DNA of 64,000 nucleotides from Aureibacter tunicatorum (GCF_036492635.1 NZ_AP025305.1:2480001-2544000), one strand, 5' to 3'; counted from the stretch's first letter, positions 52,713-62,622 are shown. Translations and numbers: made by a program. Notes: generated by a model from the sequence alone, not told the origin.

Positions 52713-55319
52713 ATGAGAATTACAAATAGAGAGATGTTAATGATGTTGGCTTTTGTGGTTTTCATACCCTTATATTCTGTTCATGCTCAAATTAAGCAGA
52801 AAGTACTTGAAGGGGTTGTTTTAGACGATTTGACGGGAGAAACGATCCCATTTGCTAATGTATACCTAAAAGAAAATCCTAAAGAAGGAGCAATATCTGA
52901 TATGAACGGAGGCTTCAAATTCAAAGCCGATTTCAATGAAGACTCTGTTCTTGTAGTTGCTAGTTTTATTGGTTATTTGCCTAATTCAATTTGGATAAAG
53001 AAAACAAATCTTTCCACCAACTTAGAAATACGACTAAAACAAGAAGTTAAAAATCTTGATGCTGTGGTTTTTGAAGCTCCCGAAAACCCTGCTTACGAAA
53101 TACTAAGACAAGCGATTGACAGAAAGAAGGAAAATTATCCTATGAATTTCCCAAAAATGCAGTTTAAATCGTATAGTAGTTCTGAGGTTTATATAAATGA
53201 ATTAGGCAAAATGGAATCCAGCAAGCTTTTTCAAGAAGCATTGCAAGTAATAAGAAAAAATCCAACACAAAAACTCAAAGACAAAAATGGAAATGATATA
53301 ATACCATTGATGCTGACAGAATCCTACACTGATAATTATAAATACAAACAAAAATCACTTGAAAAAACCATTCATAGAAAAGTTACTGGTATTGGGTTAG
53401 AAGCTGACGACAACCTAATGCAAATAATGACTGGAAATGGATACAAAGAATTAGACTTTTATCGAAATAATATCTCTGTCATGGGAAAATACTTCACTAC
53501 TCCATTGCATAACTCATGGAGAGTCAAGTATGAGTACTGGTTGATAGATAGTCTATGGATAGACAATGATTTTTGTTATGAAATAGATGTGGAACCCAAG
53601 GCTAAAGGGGATTTAGTCTTTGAAGGCAAGATATGGATTACCAAAAATGAATACGCTTTAAAGAAGCTTGATCTGAAAATGTCAGAAGATGCAAATATTA
53701 ATTTCATCAGAGATATTAGAATCAAACAAGAGCTTGAGTCTTTTAACAATAAGTGGCTGGTATCCAGAGAGTATGTAGAAGTTGATCTGTCGGATATTAT
53801 ACCTGGACTGCCTGGGCTTTTAGTTAAGTTTGAAAATATTAGTGAAGAATACAATTTTAATTCAAACTACGATTTATCAATTTTTGAAGATAAATTTGAG
53901 ATACTAGACAATGACAAACATCAAGAAGATGAAGAGTATTGGAATTCATATCGATCGCGTCTTTTCTCTTCTGATAGCAGCAAAGTTCTAGATAATAACA
54001 TTAAAGCTCCAAGTGTCTATACTATCATGGACTCAATTAAGGCACAACCTAGAGTAAAGGTTGTTTCTGTTCTTGGAAGATTAATTTCAAATGGCTATCA
54101 TGACTACGGGAAAAAGTTTGAACTAGGGCATTACTTATATCTTTATGCTTTTAATAATGTCGAAGGAAATAGAGTTCAATTTGGAGTTAGGTCAACCAGA
54201 AAGTTCAGCAACAAATGGCTTATCAAACCATCTATTGCTTATGGGTTTGCCGATCAAAAATTCAAGCATGAACTTAGTGTTCATTATTCTATTAAGCCAG
54301 AAAGAGCCTTTATCATCGGTGTGAATAGTGATTACAACTTGCTAGGAGCTTCACAAATTGGAACTGAACAAAGATTTAGCGAGTTTTTTGTTTTCAGTTC
54401 AAGATGGTTTGACATAAGAAGACGAAATCCTTATTACCGATTAAATACTGAAGCATTTATAATGTCAAGGTTCTTTCAAGACCTTACTGCTAGACTATAT
54501 TTGAGACATCAAAATATCGAGTATTGGGATAAAAATTTTAGTGAATCATTGCCAAGAAATACATTTTTCCCTGGGCTTTCTAAAGCGATAAACTTATACG
54601 AAGGTGAAGTAAATTTAAGATACAGTAAAAAAGAAAAAGTAACCTTAACCAAAAACAACACTTTCAACAATGCCGGCAACCAACCTTTCCCTACTTATAA
54701 ATTAATATTTTATAATGGAGTTTATAATGATGGGAATAACAATAAAGCGTATCAAAAGCTTTTCGCATCGATAAATCATTGGCAACGGCCTATTGGCAGT
54801 ATTGGTGTCGCAAATATAAAGCTCAAAGGGGGATATATTTTTTCAACAATGCCTTATCAGCTTTTAAAAATACATCAAGGGAATGAATCATCTTTCTACT
54901 TAAGCGAATCTTTTCAAATGATGAACAATTTTGAATTTGTAAGTGATCGATTTATGGAGCTAAAATATGAACATTTTTTTGAAGGCTTATTGATGAACAG
55001 AGTACCTCTTCTTAAAAAGCTTAATCAGAAAATGGGTTTAAGAACTTTATTTGTAGTTGAATCAGTTTGGGGAGGAATGTCGGAAAAAAACAAGGAATAC
55101 AATAAAGAGTTTATCGGACCATCAGAAGTTCTTGACGAAGGGGAGCTCTTGACATTCAATACTCTCAACCCCAATATCCCATATTATGACTTAGGCATTG
55201 GAGTTGAAAGTATATTTAGAGTATTAAGAGTAGATTTAATGCGAAGAATGAATTACAACAATGTGCCATATGAAGTGCAAAACTGGAGTGTTAAATTCTC
55301 TGCGCAAATAAAATTTTAA
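52713..55319 (+). CDS. DUF5686 outer-membrane protein with CarboxypepD_reg-like domain
   Basis: An 868-residue protein with a signal peptide ending VHAQ (about residue 26). An N-terminal carboxypeptidase-regulatory-like beta-sandwich follows (about 30-110; GVVLDDLTGETIPFANVYL, with ISDMNGGFKF). Then comes the long DUF5686 region, ending in many amphipathic beta-strands up to a C-terminal WSVKFSAQIKF strand, as in outer-membrane barrels. The regulatory-like domain is the same type as at the start of SusC-like transporters, but no TonB-dependent plug is visible. Function unknown. Convergent with the M64 peptidase gene. Confidence 0.88.
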   Translation: MRITNREMLMMLAFVVFIPLYSVHAQIKQKVLEGVVLDDLTGETIPFANVYLKENPKEGAISDMNGGFKFKADFNEDSVLVVASFIGYLPNSIWIKKTNLSTNLEIRLKQEVKNLDAVVFEAPENPAYEILRQAIDRKKENYPMNFPKMQFKSYSSSEVYINELGKMESSKLFQEALQVIRKNPTQKLKDKNGNDIIPLMLTESYTDNYKYKQKSLEKTIHRKVTGIGLEADDNLMQIMTGNGYKELDFYRNNISVMGKYFTTPLHNSWRVKYEYWLIDSLWIDNDFCYEIDVEPKAKGDLVFEGKIWITKNEYALKKLDLKMSEDANINFIRDIRIKQELESFNNKWLVSREYVEVDLSDIIPGLPGLLVKFENISEEYNFNSNYDLSIFEDKFEILDNDKHQEDEEYWNSYRSRLFSSDSSKVLDNNIKAPSVYTIMDSIKAQPRVKVVSVLGRLISNGYHDYGKKFELGHYLYLYAFNNVEGNRVQFGVRSTRKFSNKWLIKPSIAYGFADQKFKHELSVHYSIKPERAFIIGVNSDYNLLGASQIGTEQRFSEFFVFSSRWFDIRRRNPYYRLNTEAFIMSRFFQDLTARLYLRHQNIEYWDKNFSESLPRNTFFPGLSKAINLYEGEVNLRYSKKEKVTLTKNNTFNNAGNQPFPTYKLIFYNGVYNDGNNNKAYQKLFASINHWQRPIGSIGVANIKLKGGYIFSTMPYQLLKIHQGNESSFYLSESFQMMNNFEFVSDRFMELKYEHFFEGLLMNRVPLLKKLNQKMGLRTLFVVESVWGGMSEKNKEYNKEFIGPSEVLDEGELLTFNTLNPNIPYYDLGIGVESIFRVLRVDLMRRMNYNNVPYEVQNWSVKFSAQIKF

Positions 55320-55329
55320 TATAATAAAT

Positions 55330-56616
55330 TTACTGATCACTATAATGCTTTATCATATCGACTAAATTTTCATAACAGACTTTGCAAAAATCATTGGTAT
55401 TATTCGATCTCATTTTGCAATCTATTTCTGAGCGATATACGCCTTTTTTTGTATACCCTGCGCCTTCAAACACACCAATATCATTCTTGAATCTTTTATC
55501 ATCCGGAGTTGGAATAGGGGTAGCAGGTTTCACTTTATCTTTCCATTTCGACTCAAAATCCACTAAAGTAGTAATATTGCATTCATAAGGTTCGACTTCT
55601 TTATTATAAAAATTATCGCTACCATAATCATATTCATCAGCAAGAGATCCGAAAGCATGTCCAAATTCATGAGTGAATACCAATGGAGATTGAGCATTAT
55701 CGCTTGTGCATAGATTATAGTAATTATAAATACCGCCTCCTCCGTATTTAGATGTATTTACAAGTATATAAATCTGATCATATGGGGCATTAGCCGCCAC
55801 ATCTCTTACTTTCGAGATATCTTTCGTAGTCAAATACCTTTCGGAGCCAAATGTGTAAAAACTTGAATTTAAGAGCGTTTTTTTCCAAACACCCTTTCCA
55901 GGATTATCAGTTCCAGACTCCTCCGAAGGCGCTTTTACTAGCCAAAAATTAAAATTTTCTTTGTGCTTTTTAAATGGCTGAGTTTTAAAGAACTCTTTAA
56001 TGAATTTGTCACAATCAACAGATAGCTTATTAAATTCAGCTTTTGTATATCCTTCAGGGATGATGACAATATCTACATTCTCCGCTGCAGAACCATTATT
56101 GACGAGCTGATCAACAGCGAAAGAGTAAGGCGCTTCCTTTTTTATAAATATGCTTTCTGGATCAAATTCAACCTTGAAACATTCCTCAAAGATTAAGTCC
56201 GTATTCCTTTCCTCCAAAATTATTATTGAATTGTGTTTGGGATAGGGCATGGTAACTACTTCATGAAAGCTTCTTCTAAGAGATTGAGCCTCTTCTGTGG
56301 CTAGCCACTCGGTAAACAAACTACTGAATCCATTTTGATAAATTATCTTGCCAGTTGCTTCATCGATAACTTTAATTCGAAATTGTCCGTAATCAAAAGG
56401 GTTGATAAGGTTCTTCTTTGGACCACCCCAATAAGGTTCTTGAGCAAATGAGATAAAGTTTATCGCATGGGCTTCTGCGTTTCCAGACTGAGAATAATCA
56501 AGTCGCAATTGCTTGTCGATAAAATACTTCTCAAAAGTAGTTTGGGCAAATAATAAATTATTCATACTTATCCATGCCATGAGTACGAATATTGATTTGA
56601 TAAAAATATTAATCAT
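55330..56616 (-). CDS. M64 family metallopeptidase (IgA-peptidase type), exported
   Basis: A 428-residue protein with a signal peptide ending FAQ (about residue 25). An N-terminal beta-sandwich domain (about 28-165) is followed by the M64 catalytic domain with the zinc motif HEFGHAFGSLADEY, near residues 313-326 (HExxHxxGxxxDE pattern). M64 peptidases include the Clostridium ramosum IgA protease and many secreted Bacteroidota enzymes of unknown target; IgA cleavage should not be assumed here. No type IX secretion C-terminal domain is visible. Confidence 0.9.
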   Translation of the reverse strand: MINIFIKSIFVLMAWISMNNLLFAQTTFEKYFIDKQLRLDYSQSGNAEAHAINFISFAQEPYWGGPKKNLINPFDYGQFRIKVIDEATGKIIYQNGFSSLFTEWLATEEAQSLRRSFHEVVTMPYPKHNSIIILEERNTDLIFEECFKVEFDPESIFIKKEAPYSFAVDQLVNNGSAAENVDIVIIPEGYTKAEFNKLSVDCDKFIKEFFKTQPFKKHKENFNFWLVKAPSEESGTDNPGKGVWKKTLLNSSFYTFGSERYLTTKDISKVRDVAANAPYDQIYILVNTSKYGGGGIYNYYNLCTSDNAQSPLVFTHEFGHAFGSLADEYDYGSDNFYNKEVEPYECNITTLVDFESKWKDKVKPATPIPTPDDKRFKNDIGVFEGAGYTKKGVYRSEIDCKMRSNNTNDFCKVCYENLVDMIKHYSDQ

Positions 56617-56684
56617 TTGGTTAAAATAAATAGTGTAAACGGCTATATTAGTCAGTTAATATATTTTTCAATATAAATAAAGTA

Positions 56685-57224
56685 ATGACAAAAATAAAAT
56701 CAACAACCGTATGCGCGATCAAGCATAATGGTGAAGTCGCGATAGGGGCGGATGGACAAGCTACAATGGGTAACACTGTTGCCAAAAACAATGTTAAAAA
56801 AATCAGAAAATTAAGAGACGGGAAAATCGTAACTGGCTTTGCAGGCTCAACAGCAGATGCTTTCACACTATTGGAAAGATTTGATGAAAAGCTTGCGACT
56901 TATGGAGGAAACATGAAAAGAGCTGCTATAGAATTAGCAAAGGATTGGAGAACAGATCGCTATTTACGCAAGCTAGAAGCTATGCTAATCACTGTGGACA
57001 AAGATGAAATACTAATTGTTTCAGGAACTGGTGATGTTCTAGAACCGGATCAAGAAATCGCTACAATAGGATCAGGCAGCAATTATGCTTTGTCCGCAGG
57101 ACTTGCATTGAAAAAACACGCGCCTCATCTAACTGCTGAAGAGATGGTAAGAGAAGCACTAACAACTGCTGCTGATATTTGCATTTACACCAATCACAAT
57201 TTTGTAATAGAGACTGTTAAATAA
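56685..57224 (+). CDS. hslV: ATP-dependent protease subunit HslV
   Basis: A 179-residue proteasome-type beta subunit. The mature chain should begin at the Thr of TTVCAIKHNG (residues 7-8), after removal of a short leader, with the catalytic Thr exposed. The GADGQATMGNTVAK segment and the GSGSNYALSAG block are HslV hallmarks. HslV forms a double hexamer activated by the HslU ATPase; hslU is not adjacent here and must lie elsewhere. Divergent from the M64 gene. Confidence 0.95.
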   Translation: MTKIKSTTVCAIKHNGEVAIGADGQATMGNTVAKNNVKKIRKLRDGKIVTGFAGSTADAFTLLERFDEKLATYGGNMKRAAIELAKDWRTDRYLRKLEAMLITVDKDEILIVSGTGDVLEPDQEIATIGSGSNYALSAGLALKKHAPHLTAEEMVREALTTAADICIYTNHNFVIETVK

Positions 57225-57250
57225 AAAGAGCCCCATATGATCTGGGGCTA
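57224..57250 (-). terminator. Minus-strand terminator after the lipoprotein gene at 57290-58045
   Basis: An AGCCCCA / TGGGGCT 7-bp stem with a T run on the minus strand (the A run after the hslV stop on the plus strand), about 40 bases past the lipoprotein stop. Confidence 0.65.
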
Positions 57251-57289
57251 CAAAATACTATTTAACATAACTAATATTATCAAACTAAA

Positions 57290-58045
57290 TTAATATGAAG
57301 TCTTCAAATAAACATTAGCTTGCGAATATAACAATCCATGAAAAACTGGCGTATTTGTATGCGTACCGACCCAAAGCCAAATATTTCCATCAGCATCAGA
57401 TTTAACATCAATATCTTCATGTGTCAAACCTATATAAGGTAAAAATGCTAACAAGTCGTTTGGAAACCTCAACTTGCCAATTGGCTGGCTATCATTTGTA
57501 ATTTCAAATAAGGTATTTCCCAGATCAAAATTTGTTTCATAAAATTTAGACTCGCCTAAAAGAACTTCTGGCTCAAATTCCAATAATCCAGCTTTCAGCA
57601 TTACAGCGATTGAATCATCTTCATTATAATTATCGTATCTTCCTGAATTCATCTCTTCGTGCAACTTTGAATTCAGTCGGACTTCAACTCGACCAATGTA
57701 CCTTGTATTCGGATCAAGACCGTCAATCTTCAATTTTATGTAATTCAAAACACCTAGACTATCTTGGATCTCTAAATTATCATGAAATTTATAAGTCGTC
57801 TCAATACCATAAATTCGACGCTCTTCATAATACTTTGGATTTCTTTCTAATTTAAAATCCAAGATTCCCGACTGACTCTCATGAAACCCTGCTTGCTCAT
57901 TTACAAACTGAACATCCTCCTTCGTGAAGTCAATCACTAAATTCTTTTCCCAGTTTCCTCCAGAGCTTGCATCATTAACATCGCTCATGCAGCTTTGAGC
58001 CATAAAGCCAAACATGATAATCGCAAACAATAAATTACTTCTCAT
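57290..58045 (-). CDS. Lipoprotein, unknown function
   Basis: A 251-residue lipoprotein (signal ending AQSC, Cys 19). The mature part is beta-rich with a single domain containing the Fn3-like phrase DGLDPNTRYIGRVEV (about residues 110-124) and a short C-terminal SQANVYLKTSY strand. I do not recognise the family. It stands 80 bases downstream of the anti-sigma/beta-barrel gene on the same strand and could belong to its regulon, but nothing shows this. Confidence 0.65.
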   Translation of the reverse strand: MRSNLLFAIIMFGFMAQSCMSDVNDASSGGNWEKNLVIDFTKEDVQFVNEQAGFHESQSGILDFKLERNPKYYEERRIYGIETTYKFHDNLEIQDSLGVLNYIKLKIDGLDPNTRYIGRVEVRLNSKLHEEMNSGRYDNYNEDDSIAVMLKAGLLEFEPEVLLGESKFYETNFDLGNTLFEITNDSQPIGKLRFPNDLLAFLPYIGLTHEDIDVKSDADGNIWLWVGTHTNTPVFHGLLYSQANVYLKTSY

Positions 58046-58125
58046 TTTGCATTCCTAATTTTAAAAATTCACACTTCTCTCCAACACATTCACTCTATAA
58101 AATTATTTATACAGAGATTATATTA

Positions 58126-59562
58126 TTATAAATTAATCTGTATTCCCAGCTTAACTCCTAAAGCCTCAGGTGTGCTACTTCCACTAGAAGTCCCATTGCC
58201 ATTATGCAATTGTGTCATTCCCTTCTTATAATCTGAGGAAAGCATAAACAAATATTTCTTTGCTACCCTATATTTGATATTCGCCCCAAAAATTCCTGAG
58301 AAAAAATATGGATTGACATTCGAATCCTCTGGATTCCGATTCTTCTGCACTCCATAATTAGATTCTACCGTTTGTGCTATAAATATATCAGTACTGAGTC
58401 CGCCGTTTAACCAAAATGATAGTTTCTTTCCAAAAAGTTTATATTCCATAATTACAGGAACAGCCAATATGCTAAAAGTATTATTAATACTCTCCGAAGA
58501 AGTGACAACAGCACTTACATTAACTTCCCCTGAAACGTTTTTCCTTGATGAACTCTGATGAAAAAATGTCTGGTCTGCACTAGAATTAAATCTAGAATAC
58601 TCCAAGCCTGTTTTTATTATCCACTTGTCGCTTAATTGATAGCCTCCAGAAAAGTTATAAACAGCTGTGCTTTTGATCGTTTCTTCAGAATTATAAGCGC
58701 TAAGCAATCCTCCGCTTTCTATTGTATTGTATTTTTTTTCCAATGCGGCCATATTTAATTGCTGGCTCGAATTCATTTTTAAATCTCCTTGTCCAGCGCC
58801 TCCTCCAAGAGCCAAAAAGAAACCTTCATCAAACTCTTTATGTTCCCCAACCTTCTTATTGGGCATAAACACTGGAGCTTTTCTCATCAATTTTGCCTCG
58901 ACAATTGGCATTTCAGTATTTTCCGCAACAAATTCTCTTGACAATAAATTCAATTGTCCATTGTTTGTCTCAGCTACGATTCCAGTTAATTCTTCTTGTG
59001 CGATTTTCTTTTCTTTAAAATCAAGAAAGCTATTGGTCGACATCTCATTTTGATCTTTTTTCACCAAATCAAAACTATTTATAGTCTTAACCTCTTTCTT
59101 TTTATCAGTTACAACATTTTCGGCATCTGATTTTTCTACATCATTTTCATTTAATGATATAGGGTTTATTTGCTTTTTAAAGTCATTAGATGCTAGGTCA
59201 CGAGTAGTGACTTCAGATTCACTTTGCTCTATTGATTCGTTACTTTCAACATTTACATCTTCAACATCAGATTCAACAACTTTTTCCTTAACATTATCAT
59301 GGATTAAAGTGGTATTATTTTCATTTAAAACACCTCCGTTAAACCAATTCCCGATAAAAGCATTTACCACAAAGCCAAAGAAAATCAACAAAGCAGAGGC
59401 TATTCCATACCACCAAAAAGGTACTACCCTTCTCTTCTTCTTTTCGTCAAGCTTGCTTTCAATTTTTTCCCAAACTAAATCTGGCGGAGTCATTTCTTGA
59501 CCTTCGAAAAAGCTTCCCCAATCTTCTTGATCAAAAAGATCTTTATGATCATTATGCTCCAT
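58126..59562 (-). CDS. Anti-sigma-like inner-membrane protein fused to an outer-membrane beta-barrel domain
   Basis: A 478-residue protein. Residues 1-47 are cytosolic and acidic then basic, with the PPDLVWEKIESKLDE helix seen in Bacteroidota anti-sigma N-termini. A transmembrane helix spans about 48-70. Residues 75-235 are a low-complexity, Glu/Asn-rich linker, and 240-478 form PorT-like beta-strands. Its start overlaps the end of the ECF sigma gene by 11 bases, so it is likely the sigma factor's regulator. A linker of about 160 residues could span the periplasm, with the barrel in the outer membrane. Confidence 0.75.
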   Translation of the reverse strand: MEHNDHKDLFDQEDWGSFFEGQEMTPPDLVWEKIESKLDEKKKRRVVPFWWYGIASALLIFFGFVVNAFIGNWFNGGVLNENNTTLIHDNVKEKVVESDVEDVNVESNESIEQSESEVTTRDLASNDFKKQINPISLNENDVEKSDAENVVTDKKKEVKTINSFDLVKKDQNEMSTNSFLDFKEKKIAQEELTGIVAETNNGQLNLLSREFVAENTEMPIVEAKLMRKAPVFMPNKKVGEHKEFDEGFFLALGGGAGQGDLKMNSSQQLNMAALEKKYNTIESGGLLSAYNSEETIKSTAVYNFSGGYQLSDKWIIKTGLEYSRFNSSADQTFFHQSSSRKNVSGEVNVSAVVTSSESINNTFSILAVPVIMEYKLFGKKLSFWLNGGLSTDIFIAQTVESNYGVQKNRNPEDSNVNPYFFSGIFGANIKYRVAKKYLFMLSSDYKKGMTQLHNGNGTSSGSSTPEALGVKLGIQINL

Positions 59563-60124
59563 AACCTACCTCCTGACCATTTTCTGTTAATAATTTTCGA
59601 AGCATTTTTTTAGCTCTGGAAAGTTGCGATTTAGATGTTCCTTCAGAAATCCCTAGTTCATTGGCAATTTCCAGATGATTATAGCCTTCAATCACATATA
59701 AATTGAATATAATCTGAGAACTTCTAGGCAATTTCTGAATCATTCCCAAAATATCTTTGAACTGAAAATCTGAAAGCATTACATTCCGATCATCAAAATA
59801 ATTGGTATCATCAACATCTGACATAGGAAACATATATAGTTTGCTTCTTTCGCTATTCAAAGCAGTATTAATAACTATGCGTTTGATCCAAGCTCCTAAA
59901 GTCGAACTTCCTTTAAAAGTTGATATTTTCTCAAAAATTTTAATGAAAGCGTCTTGAAGGATATCTTCAGCCTCAGGTTGTGATTTTGCATATCTCATCG
60001 CAACAGCAAACATACTGGAAGAGTACTTGGCGTACAAGGCTCTTTGAGCTAGGCGTTCGCCTTTCTTGCATGCTTCTATAAGCTCTTCTTCTTGCATATT
60101 TTGAGAGAGTAAATATCTTTTCAA
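59552..60124 (-). CDS. ECF-type sigma-70 factor
   Basis: A 190-residue extracytoplasmic-function sigma factor. Region 2 (about residues 27-95) contains AEDILQDAFIKIF, the core-binding and -10 recognition helix. Region 4 (about 130-182) ends with a helix-turn-helix IANELGISEGTSKSQLSRAKKML. The downstream gene, overlapping by 11 bases, encodes a membrane protein with an anti-sigma-like cytosolic end, so the pair probably forms an envelope-signal switch. Confidence 0.92.
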   Translation of the reverse strand: MKRYLLSQNMQEEELIEACKKGERLAQRALYAKYSSSMFAVAMRYAKSQPEAEDILQDAFIKIFEKISTFKGSSTLGAWIKRIVINTALNSERSKLYMFPMSDVDDTNYFDDRNVMLSDFQFKDILGMIQKLPRSSQIIFNLYVIEGYNHLEIANELGISEGTSKSQLSRAKKMLRKLLTENGQEVGYGA

Positions 60125-60291
60125 CCTTTATATTTTTGAATCTACATCATCTTTTCAAGCTTCTCAGCCATATCAAAGACACTTGATTCATTCCAAAGGT
60201 TGATTGTTGAGTTAATAAAAAATTATAAATATAGGTTATGAGCAGGCAAGTTATAAAAATTATCTCAAAACTAAATACTTATGTCTTGAGA

Positions 60292-60326
60292 ATAAAAAAA
60301 GCGCCTCTGATAACAAAAGCGCTTTT
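60292..60326 (-). terminator. Terminator after type III glutamine synthetase
   Basis: An AAAAGCGC / GCGCTTTT 8-bp stem. On the minus strand it is followed by a long T run, 20 bases past the stop of the glutamine synthetase gene. Confidence 0.85.
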
Positions 60327-60345
60327 CTCAAAAAATAATTTTCGA

Positions 60346-62508
60346 TTATCTCAAAAACAACATTTCTCTATATTTAACCAATGGCCAATCCTCATCGTCA
60401 ACGTACAATTCTAATTTGTCAACAGCTCTTCTGATTTCATCAAAATACTTGTCTTTGATATCATGGCAATACGCAATTGCTTGATCTCTTACATCTTCGA
60501 TATCATTAACACGCTTTCTCTCATTAGTCATGTCCTTGATACCATTTCTCAAAACAGCCAAGTGCATCGAAATCTTTTCTATAGTCGAAAGAACAGCTGA
60601 ATTGTCTACACCAAGCTCTTTCAAACCTTTAGCATTATTTATCAATATGTTTTGATACTTAACAGCTGTAGGAATTACGTGATTCGAAGCCAAGTCGCCC
60701 ATCACTCTAGACTCTATTTGAATCTTTCTGATATAATTCTCCAACAAGATCTCTCTCCTAGCCTCAAGCTCTTTCTCTGTGAGCACATTGTCATGCGAGA
60801 AAACTTGAATTGACTTTTCTGTTAAATATGCATCTAGCGCTTCAGGCGTATTTTTCACATTTGGAAGGCCTCTGCCTTCAGCTTCTTCTTCCCACGCTTT
60901 AGAATAACCATCACCTTCAAAACGAATAGCTTTGGAAGCTTTGATATAGTCTCTTAAAATGTTTACGATAGCAATTCTTCTATCCTCACCTTTTTCAACC
61001 AATGCATCCACCTCGTCCGCGAATGTATTCAATCTATCCGCAACGATAACGTTAAGAACTGTCATCGGCGCCGCGCAGTTGATATCTGAACCAGGAGCTC
61101 TAAATTCAAATTTATTACCCGTAAAAGCAAATGGCGAAGTTCTGTTTCTATCAGTATTATCAAGTAGAATCTCTGGAATTTTGTCAATTCCGAGTTTCAT
61201 ATACATATTGTCGCCTTTTTCTACTTTAATATTTCCGTTATTCTCCAATTCGTCAAGTACAGCTGATAACTGCGAACCAATAAAGGCAGAAATAATCGCT
61301 GGTGGAGCTTCATTAGCGCCAAGTCTATGGTCATTACCCGCTGATGCGATACTTGCTCTTAACAAATCACCATGCTCGTACACTGCCATAAGCGTGTTAA
61401 CAAAGAATGTCAAGAATTGAAGATTTTCTTTCGCGCTGCTGCTTGGTTGGAACAAGTTTACACCTGTATTTGTGATCAATGACCAGTTATTGTGTTTTCC
61501 ACTACCATTAAGACCAGCAAATGGTTTTTCATGGAAAAGAACTTTTAAATCATGTCTTTCAGCCACCTTGTTCATAATATCAATCAACAATTGATTATGA
61601 TCCGTAGCTTTATTGATTTCTTCAAAAAGTGGCGCTACCTCAAACTGACTTGGAGCAACCTCATTATGTCTAGTACTTACCGGAATTCCTTTTTTCAAAG
61701 CTTCAGCTTCGAAATCTTTCATATAATTCAAGACTCTATTAGGGATAGAACCGAAATAATGGTCATCCAGCTGTTGTCCTTTAGCAGGATTGTGTCCAAA
61801 CACTGTTCTGCCTGCCAATACTAAGTCCGGTCTCGCATTATAAAATGCTTTATCTACAACAAAATACTCTTGCTCGCAACCTAATGAAGGAGTAATTTTG
61901 CTAACATTTCTGTCAAAGAATTTACAAACTCTTGTAGCCGCTCTGTCAATTGTATCAACAGACTTCAACAATGGAGCTTTGTTATCCAATGACTCTCCAG
62001 TATAAGAAACGAAAATAGTAGGTATACAAAGTGTTTCACCCCATACAAACATTGGAGAACTTGGATCCCAAGCTGTATATCCCCTCGCCTCAAATGTACT
62101 TCTGATTCCTCCATTCGGGAAAGAAGATGCATCAGGCTCTTGTCTGATCAAAGCGCTGCCTTTGAATATTTCGATTCCTTTCATGGCATCAAAGAACGTA
62201 TCGTGCTTTTCAGCAGTATCTCCTGTTAAAGGCTGAAACCAGTGAGTGTAATGCTTTGCTCCTTTGCTGATCGCCCAAGTTTTCACTGCTGCCGCGATCG
62301 CAGAAGATAATTCAGGACTTATTTTTTTACCATTTAAAATAGCATCTTCAGCTTCCTTGTAAGTTGCAGGCGCCAAAGTCTCTCTCATCTGATCCAATCC
62401 AAATGAATCTACTCCGAAAAATTTTGAAATGTCCTCGCTAGGAGTGTTCACTTCAGCAACTTTTCTTTTTTCTACTTGCTCTAATGCTTTTGTTCTTAAA
62501 TTAGCCAT
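60346..62508 (-). CDS. glnN: Glutamine synthetase type III
   Basis: A 720-residue GSIII enzyme that makes glutamine from glutamate, ammonia and ATP. GSIII is much longer than type I and is common in Bacteroidota. Visible blocks are the GSIII N-terminal segment VDSFGLDQMRETL, the FHEKPFAGLNGSGKHNNWSL ATP/glutamate-site region, GNDHRLGANEAPPAI, and DRNRTSPFAFTGNKFEFR with the catalytic Arg. The C-terminal 130 residues form the GSIII-specific helical extension. The upstream region carries repeated GTTAAAAAACA motifs that may bind a nitrogen regulator. Confidence 0.95.
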   Translation of the reverse strand: MANLRTKALEQVEKRKVAEVNTPSEDISKFFGVDSFGLDQMRETLAPATYKEAEDAILNGKKISPELSSAIAAAVKTWAISKGAKHYTHWFQPLTGDTAEKHDTFFDAMKGIEIFKGSALIRQEPDASSFPNGGIRSTFEARGYTAWDPSSPMFVWGETLCIPTIFVSYTGESLDNKAPLLKSVDTIDRAATRVCKFFDRNVSKITPSLGCEQEYFVVDKAFYNARPDLVLAGRTVFGHNPAKGQQLDDHYFGSIPNRVLNYMKDFEAEALKKGIPVSTRHNEVAPSQFEVAPLFEEINKATDHNQLLIDIMNKVAERHDLKVLFHEKPFAGLNGSGKHNNWSLITNTGVNLFQPSSSAKENLQFLTFFVNTLMAVYEHGDLLRASIASAGNDHRLGANEAPPAIISAFIGSQLSAVLDELENNGNIKVEKGDNMYMKLGIDKIPEILLDNTDRNRTSPFAFTGNKFEFRAPGSDINCAAPMTVLNVIVADRLNTFADEVDALVEKGEDRRIAIVNILRDYIKASKAIRFEGDGYSKAWEEEAEGRGLPNVKNTPEALDAYLTEKSIQVFSHDNVLTEKELEARREILLENYIRKIQIESRVMGDLASNHVIPTAVKYQNILINNAKGLKELGVDNSAVLSTIEKISMHLAVLRNGIKDMTNERKRVNDIEDVRDQAIAYCHDIKDKYFDEIRRAVDKLELYVDDEDWPLVKYREMLFLR

Positions 62509-62553
62509 ATTTAAAAATTATTTGTACGAGACACTGCAAATCAAATCAAATAA

Positions 62554-62622
62554 GGGTTAAAAAACAAGCTAAGAAGAGTTAAAAAACAGAAAAACAACCC
62601 AATCTAGGGTGTTTTTCAACCC
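62554..62622. repeat. Repeated GTTAAAAAAC motifs upstream of glnN
   Basis: GTTAAAAAACA occurs at 62556-62566 and 62578-62588, starts 22 bases apart (two helical turns). A near-copy in the opposite direction is at 62611-62622. An imperfect palindrome (62589-62617) lies between. This layout suggests operator sites in the glnN upstream region; no regulator is identified. Confidence 0.4.

Noticed and set aside
60959-61420. 153-residue plus-strand ORF opposite glutamine synthetase
   Set aside because: Antisense shadow of a strongly conserved enzyme; no domain.
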